A stretch of 13,724 nt of DNA from Fibrobacteraceae bacterium (GCA_023231365.1 JALNVO010000048.1:1-13724); one strand, 5' to 3'; counted from the first letter of the stretch, positions 1 through 7,448 are shown. A program made the numbers and translations. Notes: generated by a model from the letters alone, not told the origin.

Positions 1-440
1 AGGTCTTTGAGCGGAGTCGTCGAATCGGCATTGGAAAGCCCGACATTTTGCCAAAGAGCAATGATTTGGCTTGTGTTCTTATGTGTGACGATGGCAAATT
101 CCTGAGCGTTTAAGCTCATCAATAGCTGAGGAGATTGTTGCATTACAAAGCCCTTGTTTCTTCCATTTCCCTTAGAGGATAGGGGGAATACGGCGAGGAT
201 TGCTAGTAGTGCGAATAAAATAATTACCGTTCTAGCCGGAGCTTTTTTTGCATAAGCTTTCATGCATGCCCAATTGGCAATTATGTGGAGAATTGCGCTG
301 ATGACGAAGATGATGCTAAAAATTTCGTGGAACGGGGTAACTAGCGGATTTCTGATGTGCAAGAGAAGGCAAATTCCCGTTGCTGTGAGGACAAGGAATG
401 AACCGATTGTAAGTGTTGTGGCAAAAGGGCGCAGTTTCAT
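1..440 (-). CDS. DUF4405-type integral membrane protein, C-terminus cut off by window edge
   Basis: An open frame of 146 codons reads leftward from ATG at 438-440 and runs off the window without a stop. The start is preceded by a strong Shine-Dalgarno (AAGGAAGG, about 5 nt before ATG). The protein has three clear hydrophobic segments: residues about 7-29, 40-57 and 71-87. Histidines H28, H38 (in 'FHE') and H52 (in 'LHIIANW') lie at or in the first two segments. This matches the layout I know for DUF4405 proteins, small membrane proteins reminiscent of the cytochrome b561 type, where such His residues may bind haem; haem binding here is inference. After the third segment comes a hydrophilic tail (residues 88-146 and beyond) of unknown role. 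The gene is divergent from the TerC/Alx gene with 63 bp between the starts, so the two may share regulation. Function unknown. Confidence 0.75.
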   Translation of the reverse strand, partial: MKLRPFATTLTIGSFLVLTATGICLLLHIRNPLVTPFHEIFSIIFVISAILHIIANWACMKAYAKKAPARTVIILFALLAILAVFPLSSKGNGRNKGFVMQQSPQLLMSLNAQEFAIVTHKNTSQIIALWQNVGLSNADSTTPLKD

Positions 441-451
441 GATTACCTTCC

Positions 452-480
452 TTGGGAATAAGATAGTCTTTTTCTATTTT
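452..480 (+). promoter_or_regulatory. Candidate sigma70-type promoter for the TerC/Alx gene
   Basis: TTGGGA at 452-457 and TATTTT at 475-480 are separated by exactly 17 nt. The predicted start near 487 leaves a leader of about 17 nt that contains GAGGA (494-498) before ATG 504. The match is by eye and the -10 is imperfect, but it is the best-spaced pair in the 63-bp divergent gap. No hairpin or conserved riboswitch fits in this gap. Confidence 0.35.
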
Positions 481-503
481 AAGAGCACTCCCTGAGGATT
501 TTA

Positions 504-1469
504 ATGATCGCTTTTTGGCTGGGTTTTCTCGCTTTTGTTGTTCTGATGCTCGCTGTTGACCTTTGCGTGTTGAACAAGAAGGATCACGAAATTGGCGTGA
601 AGGAAGCCTTGTCTTGGACGGGCTTGTGGATTTTCATTGCGCTCCTTTTTGATGTTTTCATCTATTTTGCATATAATCATCATTTGTTGGGAATCGGTCT
701 TCATTCGGGTGCAGCGGATGTTTCGGGAATGGAAGCGGCGATGCAATACCTCACGGGATATGTTGTAGAAAAATCCCTATCGATGGATAATATTTTTGTG
801 ATGGCCGCCATCTTTTCTTATTTCAAAGTACCGAGGCTTTACCAGCACCGCGTTTTATTTTGGGGAATTTTAGGGGCGTTATTTCTCCGCGGTATTTTCA
901 TCATCGGTGGCACGGAACTCATATTGCATTTCCATTGGGTAATGTATTTATTTGGCGCTTTCCTTGTTTTTACGGCGCTTAAAATGCAGTTTTCCAAAGA
1001 CGATGAAAATATGGATCCTTCCAAGAATTTGATCTTAAGGATTGCGAAGAACCTTTTTCCTGTGACGGAAGAACATCACGGTCATGATTTTTTTATTGTC
1101 AAGGATGGTAAACGGTTTGCGACTCCATTATTTCTCGCTTTACTTGTCATTGAAAGCTCGGATGTCCTTTTTGCCGTGGACTCGATTCCCGCCGTGTTTG
1201 CTGTAACTCTAGACCCTTTTCTTGTTTTTACGTCTAATATTATGGCCATTCTAGGACTCCGTTCCCTTTATTTTGCTTTAGCCGCAATGCTCGGCAAGTT
1301 CCGCTACTTGAAAAATGCTTTGGTTGTTGTACTTGCTTTTGTGGGTATCAAAATGCTCATTGCGGACTATTATGAGGTTTCGAGCCTTGTTAGTTTGGTT
1401 GTCATATTCGCACTTTTAGCGGCAGGAATCATTGCGAGTATTCTCATTCCTCGGAAAGGGAACAAATAA
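504..1469 (+). CDS. alx: TerC/Alx family metal-homeostasis membrane protein
   Basis: A 321-residue polytopic membrane protein of the TerC family, the same length as E. coli Alx, which is linked to manganese export and alkaline response. Family signatures are present: 'EKSLSMDNIFVM' at 89-100 (acidic and polar residues inside a membrane helix, the likely metal site) and 'ESSDVLFAVDSIPAVFAV' at 217-234, followed by 'NIMAILGLRSLYF' at 245-257. A His-rich cytosolic loop ('EEHHGHDFF', 189-197) lies between the two halves and could touch metal; this is inference. About eight or nine hydrophobic segments are visible. GAGGA at 494-498 supports the ATG at 504. The radical SAM gene starts 4 nt after the stop, so the two probably share a transcript. 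The family assignment is firm; the transported ion (Mn2+ is the best guess) is not shown by the sequence. Confidence 0.92.
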   Translation: MIAFWLGFLAFVVLMLAVDLCVLNKKDHEIGVKEALSWTGLWIFIALLFDVFIYFAYNHHLLGIGLHSGAADVSGMEAAMQYLTGYVVEKSLSMDNIFVMAAIFSYFKVPRLYQHRVLFWGILGALFLRGIFIIGGTELILHFHWVMYLFGAFLVFTALKMQFSKDDENMDPSKNLILRIAKNLFPVTEEHHGHDFFIVKDGKRFATPLFLALLVIESSDVLFAVDSIPAVFAVTLDPFLVFTSNIMAILGLRSLYFALAAMLGKFRYLKNALVVVLAFVGIKMLIADYYEVSSLVSLVVIFALLAAGIIASILIPRKGNK

Positions 1470-1473
1470 ATTA

Positions 1474-2355
1474 ATGCTTTATACACCGTATCGCACGTTC
1501 CTTTCAAAGACGTTCCCTGCTTTCCGCAAGGTGCGCAAACTTTCGCTGAACGGAGGAATGACGTGTCCTAATTTGGATGGCGTGAAGGGGACGGGTGGGT
1601 GTAGCTATTGCAACAACAAGTCCTTTAGTCCAGTGTGGGACAAAGCTTCCGTATCGGTCGCGGATCAGATAAGTGAATTTATTCCCCTGATTCACAAAAA
1701 ATATCCCGGGGCAGGAATTCTAGCCTATTTTCAGCCTTATACAAATACTTATGCGCCCGTAGAACGCTTGAAAGAAATTTATGAGCCCGCTTTTGCGTCA
1801 AGCGAAATTGCGGGTGTGGCGATTGGTACTCGTCCAGATTGTCTTGCAGATGATGTAATGGAACTTCTCGCTGAGGAAAACCGACGGAAGCCTGTGATCC
1901 TAGAAATTGGGCTTCAGACTGCAAATGATGAAACCTTGAAACTCATTGGCCGGGGGCACACGCTTGCAGAGTTTAAGGATGCGGTGAACCGGGCTCATTT
2001 GGCGGGACTTCTTGTCACGACGCACGTTATTCTAGGGCTTCCCGGAGAAACTGCTGAAGATTTTGCGAAGACCGCGCATATTGTCCGCGAAATGGGGCTT
2101 TCTGCGGTAAAGATCCACCCGCTTCACATTGTACGTGGAACGCGCCTTGCGGATTCTTTTGCCAAGAAAGAGTTTGAACTTCTATCGTTTGATGCCTATT
2201 GCGAGGCTGTAGCTTTATTTATACGCATTGTTGGGATGGACACTGCCATTGAACGCTTCAGCGGAGAATCTCAGAACAATATGCTAATCGCCCCGGAATG
2301 GAGCGGTAATCGCAATCAAATCGGTGCTCGCGTCGAAGCCTTGCTCGGCGGGTAA
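1474..2355 (+). CDS. YhcC-type radical SAM protein (TIGR01212 family)
   Basis: A 294-residue radical SAM enzyme. The cluster-binding cysteines are C31, C43 and C46 ('GGMTCPNLDG' then 'GGCSYCNN'), giving CX11CX2C, the spacing typical of the YhcC/TIGR01212 group rather than the classical CX3CX2C. 'EIGLQTANDETLKLIGRGHT' (about 163-182) is another strong mark of this family, and the adjoining segment 'THVILGLPGET' is the usual radical SAM barrel strand. The in-frame ATG at 1432 would overlap the upstream coding region by 38 bp. I prefer ATG 1474, which lies 4 nt after the previous stop and about 11 nt after GGAAAGGGAA, and begins with the expected 'YTPYRTFL' stretch. The physiological substrate of this family is unsettled. 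It ends 16 bp from the convergent MATE gene, and I see no terminator in between. Confidence 0.88.
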   Translation: MLYTPYRTFLSKTFPAFRKVRKLSLNGGMTCPNLDGVKGTGGCSYCNNKSFSPVWDKASVSVADQISEFIPLIHKKYPGAGILAYFQPYTNTYAPVERLKEIYEPAFASSEIAGVAIGTRPDCLADDVMELLAEENRRKPVILEIGLQTANDETLKLIGRGHTLAEFKDAVNRAHLAGLLVTTHVILGLPGETAEDFAKTAHIVREMGLSAVKIHPLHIVRGTRLADSFAKKEFELLSFDAYCEAVALFIRIVGMDTAIERFSGESQNNMLIAPEWSGNRNQIGARVEALLGG

Positions 2356-2371
2356 CAATCTTGTGTGAAAA

Positions 2372-3703
2372 TTAAATGACGGTTGCTGATTTCCATTTGC
2401 CGCTTTTCCAGCGAAGAAAATTCGCGATGGAGCGGTAAAATTCATCGGATGCCATTCCGAGCCAAAGTCCGATAATCCCTAAGTGGAGTCCGAATCCGAG
2501 AAAGAGTGCTGTGCCCGTACCTAGCGTCCACATCATCAAGCTTCCGAAAATGGCAGGGAACTTGGAATCTCCAGAAGCTCTGAGCGAGGCCGTTAGAACG
2601 ATGTTTGCGGATTTGAATGGCTGTAGTATAACATCACACCAGAGGCACGCGGAACCGAGAGCGATGACCTCGGCATTGTTTGTGTAGAGAGAGAGCAATT
2701 GTTTTCCTAGAATTGCGACGATGAGGGCGACAATAAAAGCCCCCGTGCAGCTAGCGGCAAGCGATTGCCATACGCGGTGGTTTGCTTTGTCATAATCGTG
2801 AGCTCCCACGAGATGTGCTACGAGAATCTGGTTCCCGTTCCCGAGGCCTACGCCCAAGATTACTGCGAACATGGCAAAGTTTGCGCTGAATACCCGGGCG
2901 GTAACGGCAAGAGTTCCTAAGTGCACGACCATTGCCGTGATGAATACTTGGAATAATTGGAAGCTTACGGGCTCTGCAGCAGCAGGGAGACCGATGCGGA
3001 TCCAGTCCGGTAAAATTATACGGATGCGTTTGATGTCCTGCATGCGCGTCTTGTGACGCACTTTGTAGCGCAGGACAAACCAGAGAATGATGGATGAAAA
3101 GCACCAGGAGAGCGCTGTAGAAAGAGCGACTCCTTCTACGCCCATTTTCGGAAATCCGCAATATCCGTTGAGGAAAAGGATGTTCATCAAAATGTTGAAT
3201 GCAATCGTAAGCGCATTGCCGATCAAGTTCCATATCGTGAGCCCATGCGTTGCGATCAGCGCAGTGAGGGTTGTTTGTAATGCTCTAAAGCCAAAGCCGA
3301 AGCACACTATGGACAAAAATTTTACTCCAAATTTTGCGGTATCTCCTGAAAGCCCCATTGCATTTACGATGAGGCCGGATGAGGGATACGTGAGCATTGT
3401 CATCGCAATTCCCAAAAGGGCGCTTCCTACGATGACGAGCGTTTGCGTGACCCGTGCATGGCTTCCGTGATTTCCGCCCAAATATTGCGAAGCGATGCTC
3501 GCTCCCGCTTGAGAGAATGCTTGGATGGCCATAAAAATGGTGCCGAGAACAGGCATCAGCGCCCCAACGCCGGCGGCGGCGCTTTCGCTTGTGCGTGAAA
3601 GGAACCAGCTATCCATCATCGGCTGAAAAACGCCAATGCCGAATGTGATGATAAGAGGCCAAGAAAGGCTTAAAAGACTGCGGTCTTTTACTTTGTCTGT
3701 CAT
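2372..3703 (-). CDS. MATE family multidrug/cation efflux protein
   Basis: A 443-residue, very hydrophobic protein with about twelve membrane segments in two homologous halves, the normal size for a MATE (multi-antimicrobial extrusion) transporter driven by Na+ or H+. The N-terminus 'LLSLSWPLIITFGIGVFQPMMDSWFLSR' has the family's opening helix and the 'D-W-F' turn; 'GVGALMPV', 'QAFSQAGASIASQYLGG' and, in the second half, 'LGVGLGNGNQILVAHLVGAHDYDKA' are typical (quoted only in part here). The substrate cannot be read from the sequence; drugs, dyes or metabolites are all possible. The start ATG overlaps the stop of the upstream 87-codon gene as ATGA, indicating translational coupling; its own Shine-Dalgarno is weak (AAAGA). 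It is the last gene of the proS operon. Confidence 0.9.
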   Translation of the reverse strand: MTDKVKDRSLLSLSWPLIITFGIGVFQPMMDSWFLSRTSESAAAGVGALMPVLGTIFMAIQAFSQAGASIASQYLGGNHGSHARVTQTLVIVGSALLGIAMTMLTYPSSGLIVNAMGLSGDTAKFGVKFLSIVCFGFGFRALQTTLTALIATHGLTIWNLIGNALTIAFNILMNILFLNGYCGFPKMGVEGVALSTALSWCFSSIILWFVLRYKVRHKTRMQDIKRIRIILPDWIRIGLPAAAEPVSFQLFQVFITAMVVHLGTLAVTARVFSANFAMFAVILGVGLGNGNQILVAHLVGAHDYDKANHRVWQSLAASCTGAFIVALIVAILGKQLLSLYTNNAEVIALGSACLWCDVILQPFKSANIVLTASLRASGDSKFPAIFGSLMMWTLGTGTALFLGFGLHLGIIGLWLGMASDEFYRSIANFLRWKSGKWKSATVI

Positions 3704-3963
3704 TTGGTTTCTTTAGAAGGGTAAAGTAAATTTTTATGAATTGCGGACTTGTAGGCTTTTGTCACTGTGAAAAAAAATTCTGCTTTTCGAACTACTCCGT
3801 TGTCTCCATCGGAAGAAGGTCGATAAATGAATCCAAATGCTGCAGTAATAATAGGAATGAAACAGAGAGAACGTTTGTTTGCAAAAGAATCTACAGTGGG
3901 AAAAATAAAGGAAAATAGTGCGATAACTCCTGCCTCGGCGGCTAAAGTTTGTGCTTTTTCCAT
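3700..3963 (-). CDS. Small putative membrane protein in the proS operon, unknown family
   Basis: An 87-codon frame that fills exactly the space between two recognised genes. Its ATG lies 8 nt after the thioesterase stop, with GAGAAG as a moderate Shine-Dalgarno, and its TGA overlaps the ATG of the MATE gene. Such packing is hard to explain unless the frame is translated. The N-terminal half is hydrophobic: residues 8-22 ('AAEAGVIALFSFIFP') and 34-46 ('CFIPIITAAFGFI') look like two membrane helices forming a hairpin. The C-terminal half (48-87) is polar and Lys-rich, ending 'YPSKETK'. I recognise no family. The Gly/Ile/Phe pattern loosely recalls small two-helix DUF4190-like proteins, but I would not assign it. 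A frame in another register (3734-4048) overlaps it but fits neither neighbour. Confidence 0.6.
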   Translation of the reverse strand: MEKAQTLAAEAGVIALFSFIFPTVDSFANKRSLCFIPIITAAFGFIYRPSSDGDNGVVRKAEFFFTVTKAYKSAIHKNLLYPSKETK

Positions 3964-3971
3964 AGTTCTTC

Positions 3972-4460
3972 TCAGGGAGACGTATTCTTTTTCCGCAATT
4001 TATCCCGCAGGGCAAGCCGGGCATCGCGGCGAATTTCCGCATTTTCAAAGCGGCGCTTTTCGTCTTCTGTTTCAGGGATTATCTCCGGCACTGGAGTTGG
4101 TTTGTTGTTTTCGTCTAGAGCGACAAATGTCATATATGCCGTGCAAATTTCAGTCTCTTTTTCATGCGGACGCCAGCCGGTGACTTTAATACCGACTTCC
4201 ATCGAAGAATGGAAAACCCTATTCACCGCAGCTTTAAGCGAGAGCATTGTGCCTATGGGAGCTGGGTGCTGAAAATAGATGCTATCAACGGATACTGTCG
4301 TCACTTTTGCTTCGGCGTGTTTGAAGGCTGACATACATGCTGCTTTGTCCATCAATGAAACGAGGTGCCCGCCGAAGACTATTCCGTAAGCGTTTGCATC
4401 CGCCGGGTGAACGATGTCGTTTGTCTCGATGTAGGATTCGCTTACATGCTTTGTTTTCAT
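3972..4460 (-). CDS. Hotdog-fold acyl-CoA thioesterase (YciA/BACH-like)
   Basis: A 162-residue cytosolic enzyme predicted to hydrolyse acyl-CoA to free acid and CoA. The hotdog signature 'NAYGIVFGGHLVSLMDKAA' (residues 23-41) contains the conserved Asn (N23), the GG pair before the central helix and the catalytic-type Asp (D38). It is followed by strands with 'VSVDSIYFQHPAPIGTMLSLKA' character and 'TAYMTFVALDENNKPTPVP', which closes the single hotdog domain and is typical of the YciA/BACH subgroup. The C-terminal tail (about 130-162) is charged and probably helical. A strong Shine-Dalgarno (AAAGGAG, 6-7 nt upstream) fixes the start, 17 nt after the proS stop. Chain-length preference cannot be told from the sequence. 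Confidence 0.9.
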   Translation of the reverse strand: MKTKHVSESYIETNDIVHPADANAYGIVFGGHLVSLMDKAACMSAFKHAEAKVTTVSVDSIYFQHPAPIGTMLSLKAAVNRVFHSSMEVGIKVTGWRPHEKETEICTAYMTFVALDENNKPTPVPEIIPETEDEKRRFENAEIRRDARLALRDKLRKKNTSP

Positions 4461-4477
4461 CTTCCGGCTCCTTTAAT

Positions 4478-6172
4478 TTATGCTTGGTAGAATTCTTTTA
4501 CTTTGGAAAGGACATCTGCGATGTTCACGAGGACCATATCCTTGGAAATTCTCGGCTTCCATTCGACTTGTCCGTTGGCAAGTCCTTTTTTACCAACGGC
4601 GATGCGGAGCGGAATACCCCAGAGGTCGGCGTCCTTGAACTTGACTCCGGCGCGTTCTTCGCGGTCGTCTACGAGTACTTCAAAACCGGCGCTTTCGAGT
4701 TCTTTCTCTAGCTTGTCCGCAACTTCTAAAAGCTCTGGATCTTTGGCGATGGCCACTACTTCTACTTGGAAAGGGGCTATCGACTTCGGCCAAATTGGTC
4801 CAAAGTCATCGTGGCTGTTTTCGACGACGCTCGCCATCAGGCGGCCGACGCCAATGCCGTAGCATCCCATAATGATGGGTTCGCTCTTGCTTTCTGGAGT
4901 AAGGAATGTGGCTCCCATACTTGAAGAGAACTTTGTACCGAGCTTGAAAATGTTGCCGAGTTCGATTCCTCGCGTTTCAGAAAGATCTTTACCGCATTTG
5001 GGGCACTTGCAGCCTTCGGAGGCTTCGGCGATATCTGCCACTTCATAGTCCGTAAAATCCCGTTTGGGTGTACAGTGCTTGAAGTGGAAACCCTTTTCGT
5101 TTGCGCCCATTACCAAGTCCGTTGCGTCTTCGAGGCCAGAGTCGATGATAACGCGCGTATCATGTGCTCCAATGGGGGAGGCGAATCCTGGAACCATGCC
5201 GCACTTCTCAATGGATTCATTATCGGCAGGAATCAAATCTTTGGCCTTGAGCAGGTTGTGAAGCTTGATCTCGGAAACTTCCAAGTTCCCCGGAACGAGT
5301 GCCGTGATGAGCTTGCCGTTGAAATTGAAGAATACACATTTGGCGGTAGCAGATGCTTCAACATTCAATAGTTTAGAGATGGCATCGATACTTTCTGCGT
5401 TAGGTGTTGCAACTTTTTCTTTTCCGAGATCCGCATTGCCCGTGTGCGCGGTGCGCTTGAATGTTGCTATCTCCCGGTTCGCTTGGTATCCGCAGTGCTT
5501 GCAGATGATGAGGTAATCTTCGCCGTTCGGCGTGTCAAGCATAAATTCATGGGCTACTTTGCCACCCATAATGCCGGTATCGGATTGCACGACGACAGGT
5601 TCAATTCCCACTTTTCGGAAAATATTTTGATAAGCCTTGTATTCCAAGTCATAATGTTTGTCGAGATCTTCTTGGGAGGTGTGAAAACTGTAAGCGTCTT
5701 TCATCAGGAATTCGCGGACGCGGATAAGTCCTCCGCGAGCGCGAGCTTCATCGCGGTATTTGGTCTTGAATTGGAAGAGCATCACCGGGAGCTGCTTATA
5801 GCTAGAGACAACGTAACGCACGAGGTCGGTCATAGCCTCTTCGTGTGTCATCGCAAGCACCATATTGTGGTTGTTTCTATCCTTAAAGCGCAAAAGTTCT
5901 TCGCCGATAGCCGTATAACGACCGGATTCGCTCCAGAGGTCCGCCGTCTGGACAATCGGAAGGTCGACTTCCAAACCCTCAATAGCGATCATTTCTTCGC
6001 GGATGAGCTTCTCGATCTTTTTGAGCACGCGGAATCCCATAGGGAGCATACTATAGATGCCTGTAGAAAGGGGCTTGATGTATCCTCCCCGCATAAGGAA
6101 GATATGACTAGGCATTGTGGCGTCGCTCGGTGTTTCGCGGAGCGTTGTATAGAAGAACTTGGAAAGTTTCAT
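4478..6172 (-). CDS. proS: Prolyl-tRNA synthetase, bacterial type with editing insert
   Basis: A 564-residue class II aminoacyl-tRNA synthetase that charges tRNA-Pro; E. coli ProS is 572 residues, so it is full length. The order is: catalytic core with the 'THEE' loop (109-112); motif 2 region 'YRDEARARGG' (139-148) running into 'REFLMKDAYSF' (153-163); an insertion (about 225-405) corresponding to the YbaK-like INS domain that removes Ala mischarged on tRNA-Pro; motif 3 'GCYGIGVGRL' (436-445); and the C-terminal anticodon-binding domain (about 468-564). Two cysteine pairs bracket the insert, 'CKHC' (224-227) and 'CPKC' (390-393), as usual in bacterial ProRS. No strong Shine-Dalgarno precedes the ATG, but the N-terminus matches the family from the first residues. 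It is the first gene of a four-gene operon and divergent from the thioredoxin lipoprotein (68 bp between starts). Confidence 0.97.
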   Translation of the reverse strand: MKLSKFFYTTLRETPSDATMPSHIFLMRGGYIKPLSTGIYSMLPMGFRVLKKIEKLIREEMIAIEGLEVDLPIVQTADLWSESGRYTAIGEELLRFKDRNNHNMVLAMTHEEAMTDLVRYVVSSYKQLPVMLFQFKTKYRDEARARGGLIRVREFLMKDAYSFHTSQEDLDKHYDLEYKAYQNIFRKVGIEPVVVQSDTGIMGGKVAHEFMLDTPNGEDYLIICKHCGYQANREIATFKRTAHTGNADLGKEKVATPNAESIDAISKLLNVEASATAKCVFFNFNGKLITALVPGNLEVSEIKLHNLLKAKDLIPADNESIEKCGMVPGFASPIGAHDTRVIIDSGLEDATDLVMGANEKGFHFKHCTPKRDFTDYEVADIAEASEGCKCPKCGKDLSETRGIELGNIFKLGTKFSSSMGATFLTPESKSEPIIMGCYGIGVGRLMASVVENSHDDFGPIWPKSIAPFQVEVVAIAKDPELLEVADKLEKELESAGFEVLVDDREERAGVKFKDADLWGIPLRIAVGKKGLANGQVEWKPRISKDMVLVNIADVLSKVKEFYQA

Positions 6173-6205
6173 AGTGGGCAGAAATCTAGAAAATTGCTAA
6201 ATTAA

Positions 6206-6237
6206 TGGCATTTAATTAATGTATGCCAAGGAGGCAT
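6206..6237 (+). promoter_or_regulatory. Competing inverted repeats over the ribosome binding site of the thioredoxin lipoprotein
   Basis: TGGCAT (6206-6211) is complementary to ATGCCA (6223-6228), with 11 nt between. The same ATGCC (6223-6227) is also complementary to GGCAT (6233-6237), with only AAGGA between. The Shine-Dalgarno AAGGAGG (6228-6234) therefore lies in the loop and stem of the second hairpin and would be freed by the first. The two structures exclude each other. The site also lies in the promoter region shared with proS and could instead be a protein-binding dyad. Confidence 0.35.
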
Positions 6238-6240
6238 CGA

Positions 6241-7386
6241 ATGAAAATCCGTTTCTTAGCCCTTTCTGCAATTGCTCTCGCGCTTGTCGCTTGCAATGCG
6301 GGAAAAGGAAACGCAAACAATGTGACTGTTGGCAATTCATCTACCGACGACCAAAAGTTCGCTTATATGCTGGGTACCCAGTTCGGAAACCAGTATAATT
6401 TGATTACGAAGCAATTCGAGTTGACTGCTGATGACGCTGAATTTATGCAGGGCGTTGAGGATGGCAAAAAGATGATGACGGATACGGCCTTTCATCTCAA
6501 ATATTCGGACGATGTTCTTCGTGGAGAAGGCATGGTAATGCAAAAACGTGCTGAAGCCCTTCGCCAACTCCATATGCCGCCAAGACCCGATTCCGCAAAA
6601 GTGGATTCCCTCCCGCTACCTCCTCCTCCCACGGTAGATTCCCTTTCTAAGGAGGATCTCCAAAGGTTCTCTTATATGCTCGGCATTCAGTTCGGTTCGC
6701 AATTCGGTGGTATTAGCAAACAATTCGGTTCGGAATTCGATATCCTTTATTTTAAACAAGGTCTTCGCGATATGGCGGAATCTCTCGCAGACACGTCTTT
6801 TAAACTTCCTCTTTCTCAAGATACGCTCCGCGCTGTGAATGACCGGTTTCGCAACAAGGCACTTCAGATCCGCGCCGGGGAAGAGAAGAAGGCCAAGGAA
6901 GAAGAAGCGAAGCTCAAAGCGGATGTCGCGCCTCTCCGCGGCGATACTCTCCCCGACGGCTATCCGGTCAAGATGAATTTTAAAGTCAAGGTTACGGGCA
7001 TCTCGGTAGAAGCAAGCGATCTGGAAGCTTATGCAGGTAAGCCCCTCCTCGTATTTTATTTCTCTACGACCTGTGGACATTGCCGCCATGCTACACCAGA
7101 AGTTCAAGCGATTGTCAATTCCTTCAAGGATAAAGGTCTCACCTTTATCGCCATTGCGAGTGGTGGAAACAATAAGCATGGTATCCGCGGCTTCATTGAC
7201 GAATTCAAGATGGACAATGCAGAAGTCTTCTTTGATGAATCCAGACAATTCGGGGAACTCTACGGAGACGGCTACGTGCCAAAAGTTTATGTTGTCAAAC
7301 CGGATGGCAAATATACGATTTACAAGAATTTTGAAAAGGAACAGGATTCCATACGCGTGGAGCTTTCCAAAGTTCTTGCTAAGTAA
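6241..7386 (+). CDS. Lipoprotein with tandem FKBP-N-like repeats and a C-terminal thioredoxin domain
   Basis: A 381-residue predicted lipoprotein. The ATG at 6241 is chosen over the one at 6223 because AAGGAGG (6228-6234) precedes it by 6 nt and it gives a clean signal peptide: 'MKIR', a hydrophobic stretch, and lipobox 'LVAC' with lipidated C18. Residues about 36-109 and 137-209 are two copies of a helical domain ('YMLGTQFGNQ...' and 'YMLGIQFGSQ...') resembling FKBP_N, the dimerisation region of Mip/FkpA isomerases. A Pro-rich linker (112-130) separates them and a charged helix (215-228) follows. No FKBP isomerase domain is present. Residues about 260-381 instead form a thioredoxin/TlpA-like domain with active site 'CGHC' (278-281) and cis-Pro 347 in 'YVPKVYV'. 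The likely role is a periplasmic thiol-disulfide oxidoreductase or reductase anchored in a membrane; partner and direction are unknown. A terminator follows the gene. Confidence 0.85.
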   Translation: MKIRFLALSAIALALVACNAGKGNANNVTVGNSSTDDQKFAYMLGTQFGNQYNLITKQFELTADDAEFMQGVEDGKKMMTDTAFHLKYSDDVLRGEGMVMQKRAEALRQLHMPPRPDSAKVDSLPLPPPPTVDSLSKEDLQRFSYMLGIQFGSQFGGISKQFGSEFDILYFKQGLRDMAESLADTSFKLPLSQDTLRAVNDRFRNKALQIRAGEEKKAKEEEAKLKADVAPLRGDTLPDGYPVKMNFKVKVTGISVEASDLEAYAGKPLLVFYFSTTCGHCRHATPEVQAIVNSFKDKGLTFIAIASGGNNKHGIRGFIDEFKMDNAEVFFDESRQFGELYGDGYVPKVYVVKPDGKYTIYKNFEKEQDSIRVELSKVLAK

Positions 7387-7408
7387 TAGATGTACCTTTT
7401 GTATATGC

Positions 7409-7436
7409 AAAGCCTCGGATATTTCGGGGCTTTTTT
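7409..7436 (+). terminator. Rho-independent terminator after the thioredoxin lipoprotein gene
   Basis: AAGCCTCG (7410-7417) pairs with CGGGGCTT (7425-7432) as an 8-bp stem with one T-G pair and a 7-nt loop. The stem runs into six Ts (7431-7436). It lies 23 nt after the stop codon and separates this gene from the kinase gene. Confidence 0.85.
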
Positions 7437-7448
7437 GTTGCGGGGATT

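Noticed and set aside
262..495. 77-codon plus-strand open frame
   Set aside because: Antisense to the DUF4405-type gene, which has a good Shine-Dalgarno and clear membrane helices.
1432..1473. Upstream in-frame ATG for the radical SAM gene
   Set aside because: It would overlap the TerC/Alx coding region by 38 bp and add residues not expected in the family; ATG 1474 fits better.
3734..4048. 104-codon minus-strand frame overlapping the small membrane protein gene
   Set aside because: It overlaps the thioesterase 3' end by 77 bp, fits neither neighbour's spacing, and lacks a ribosome binding site.
5444..6205. 253-codon plus-strand open frame opposite proS
   Set aside because: It lies wholly antisense to the strongly supported proS, shows no domain, and is the mirror of a codon-biased gene.
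6223..6240. Upstream in-frame ATG for the thioredoxin lipoprotein
   Set aside because: The Shine-Dalgarno AAGGAGG lies downstream of it and the extra residues would spoil the lipoprotein signal peptide.
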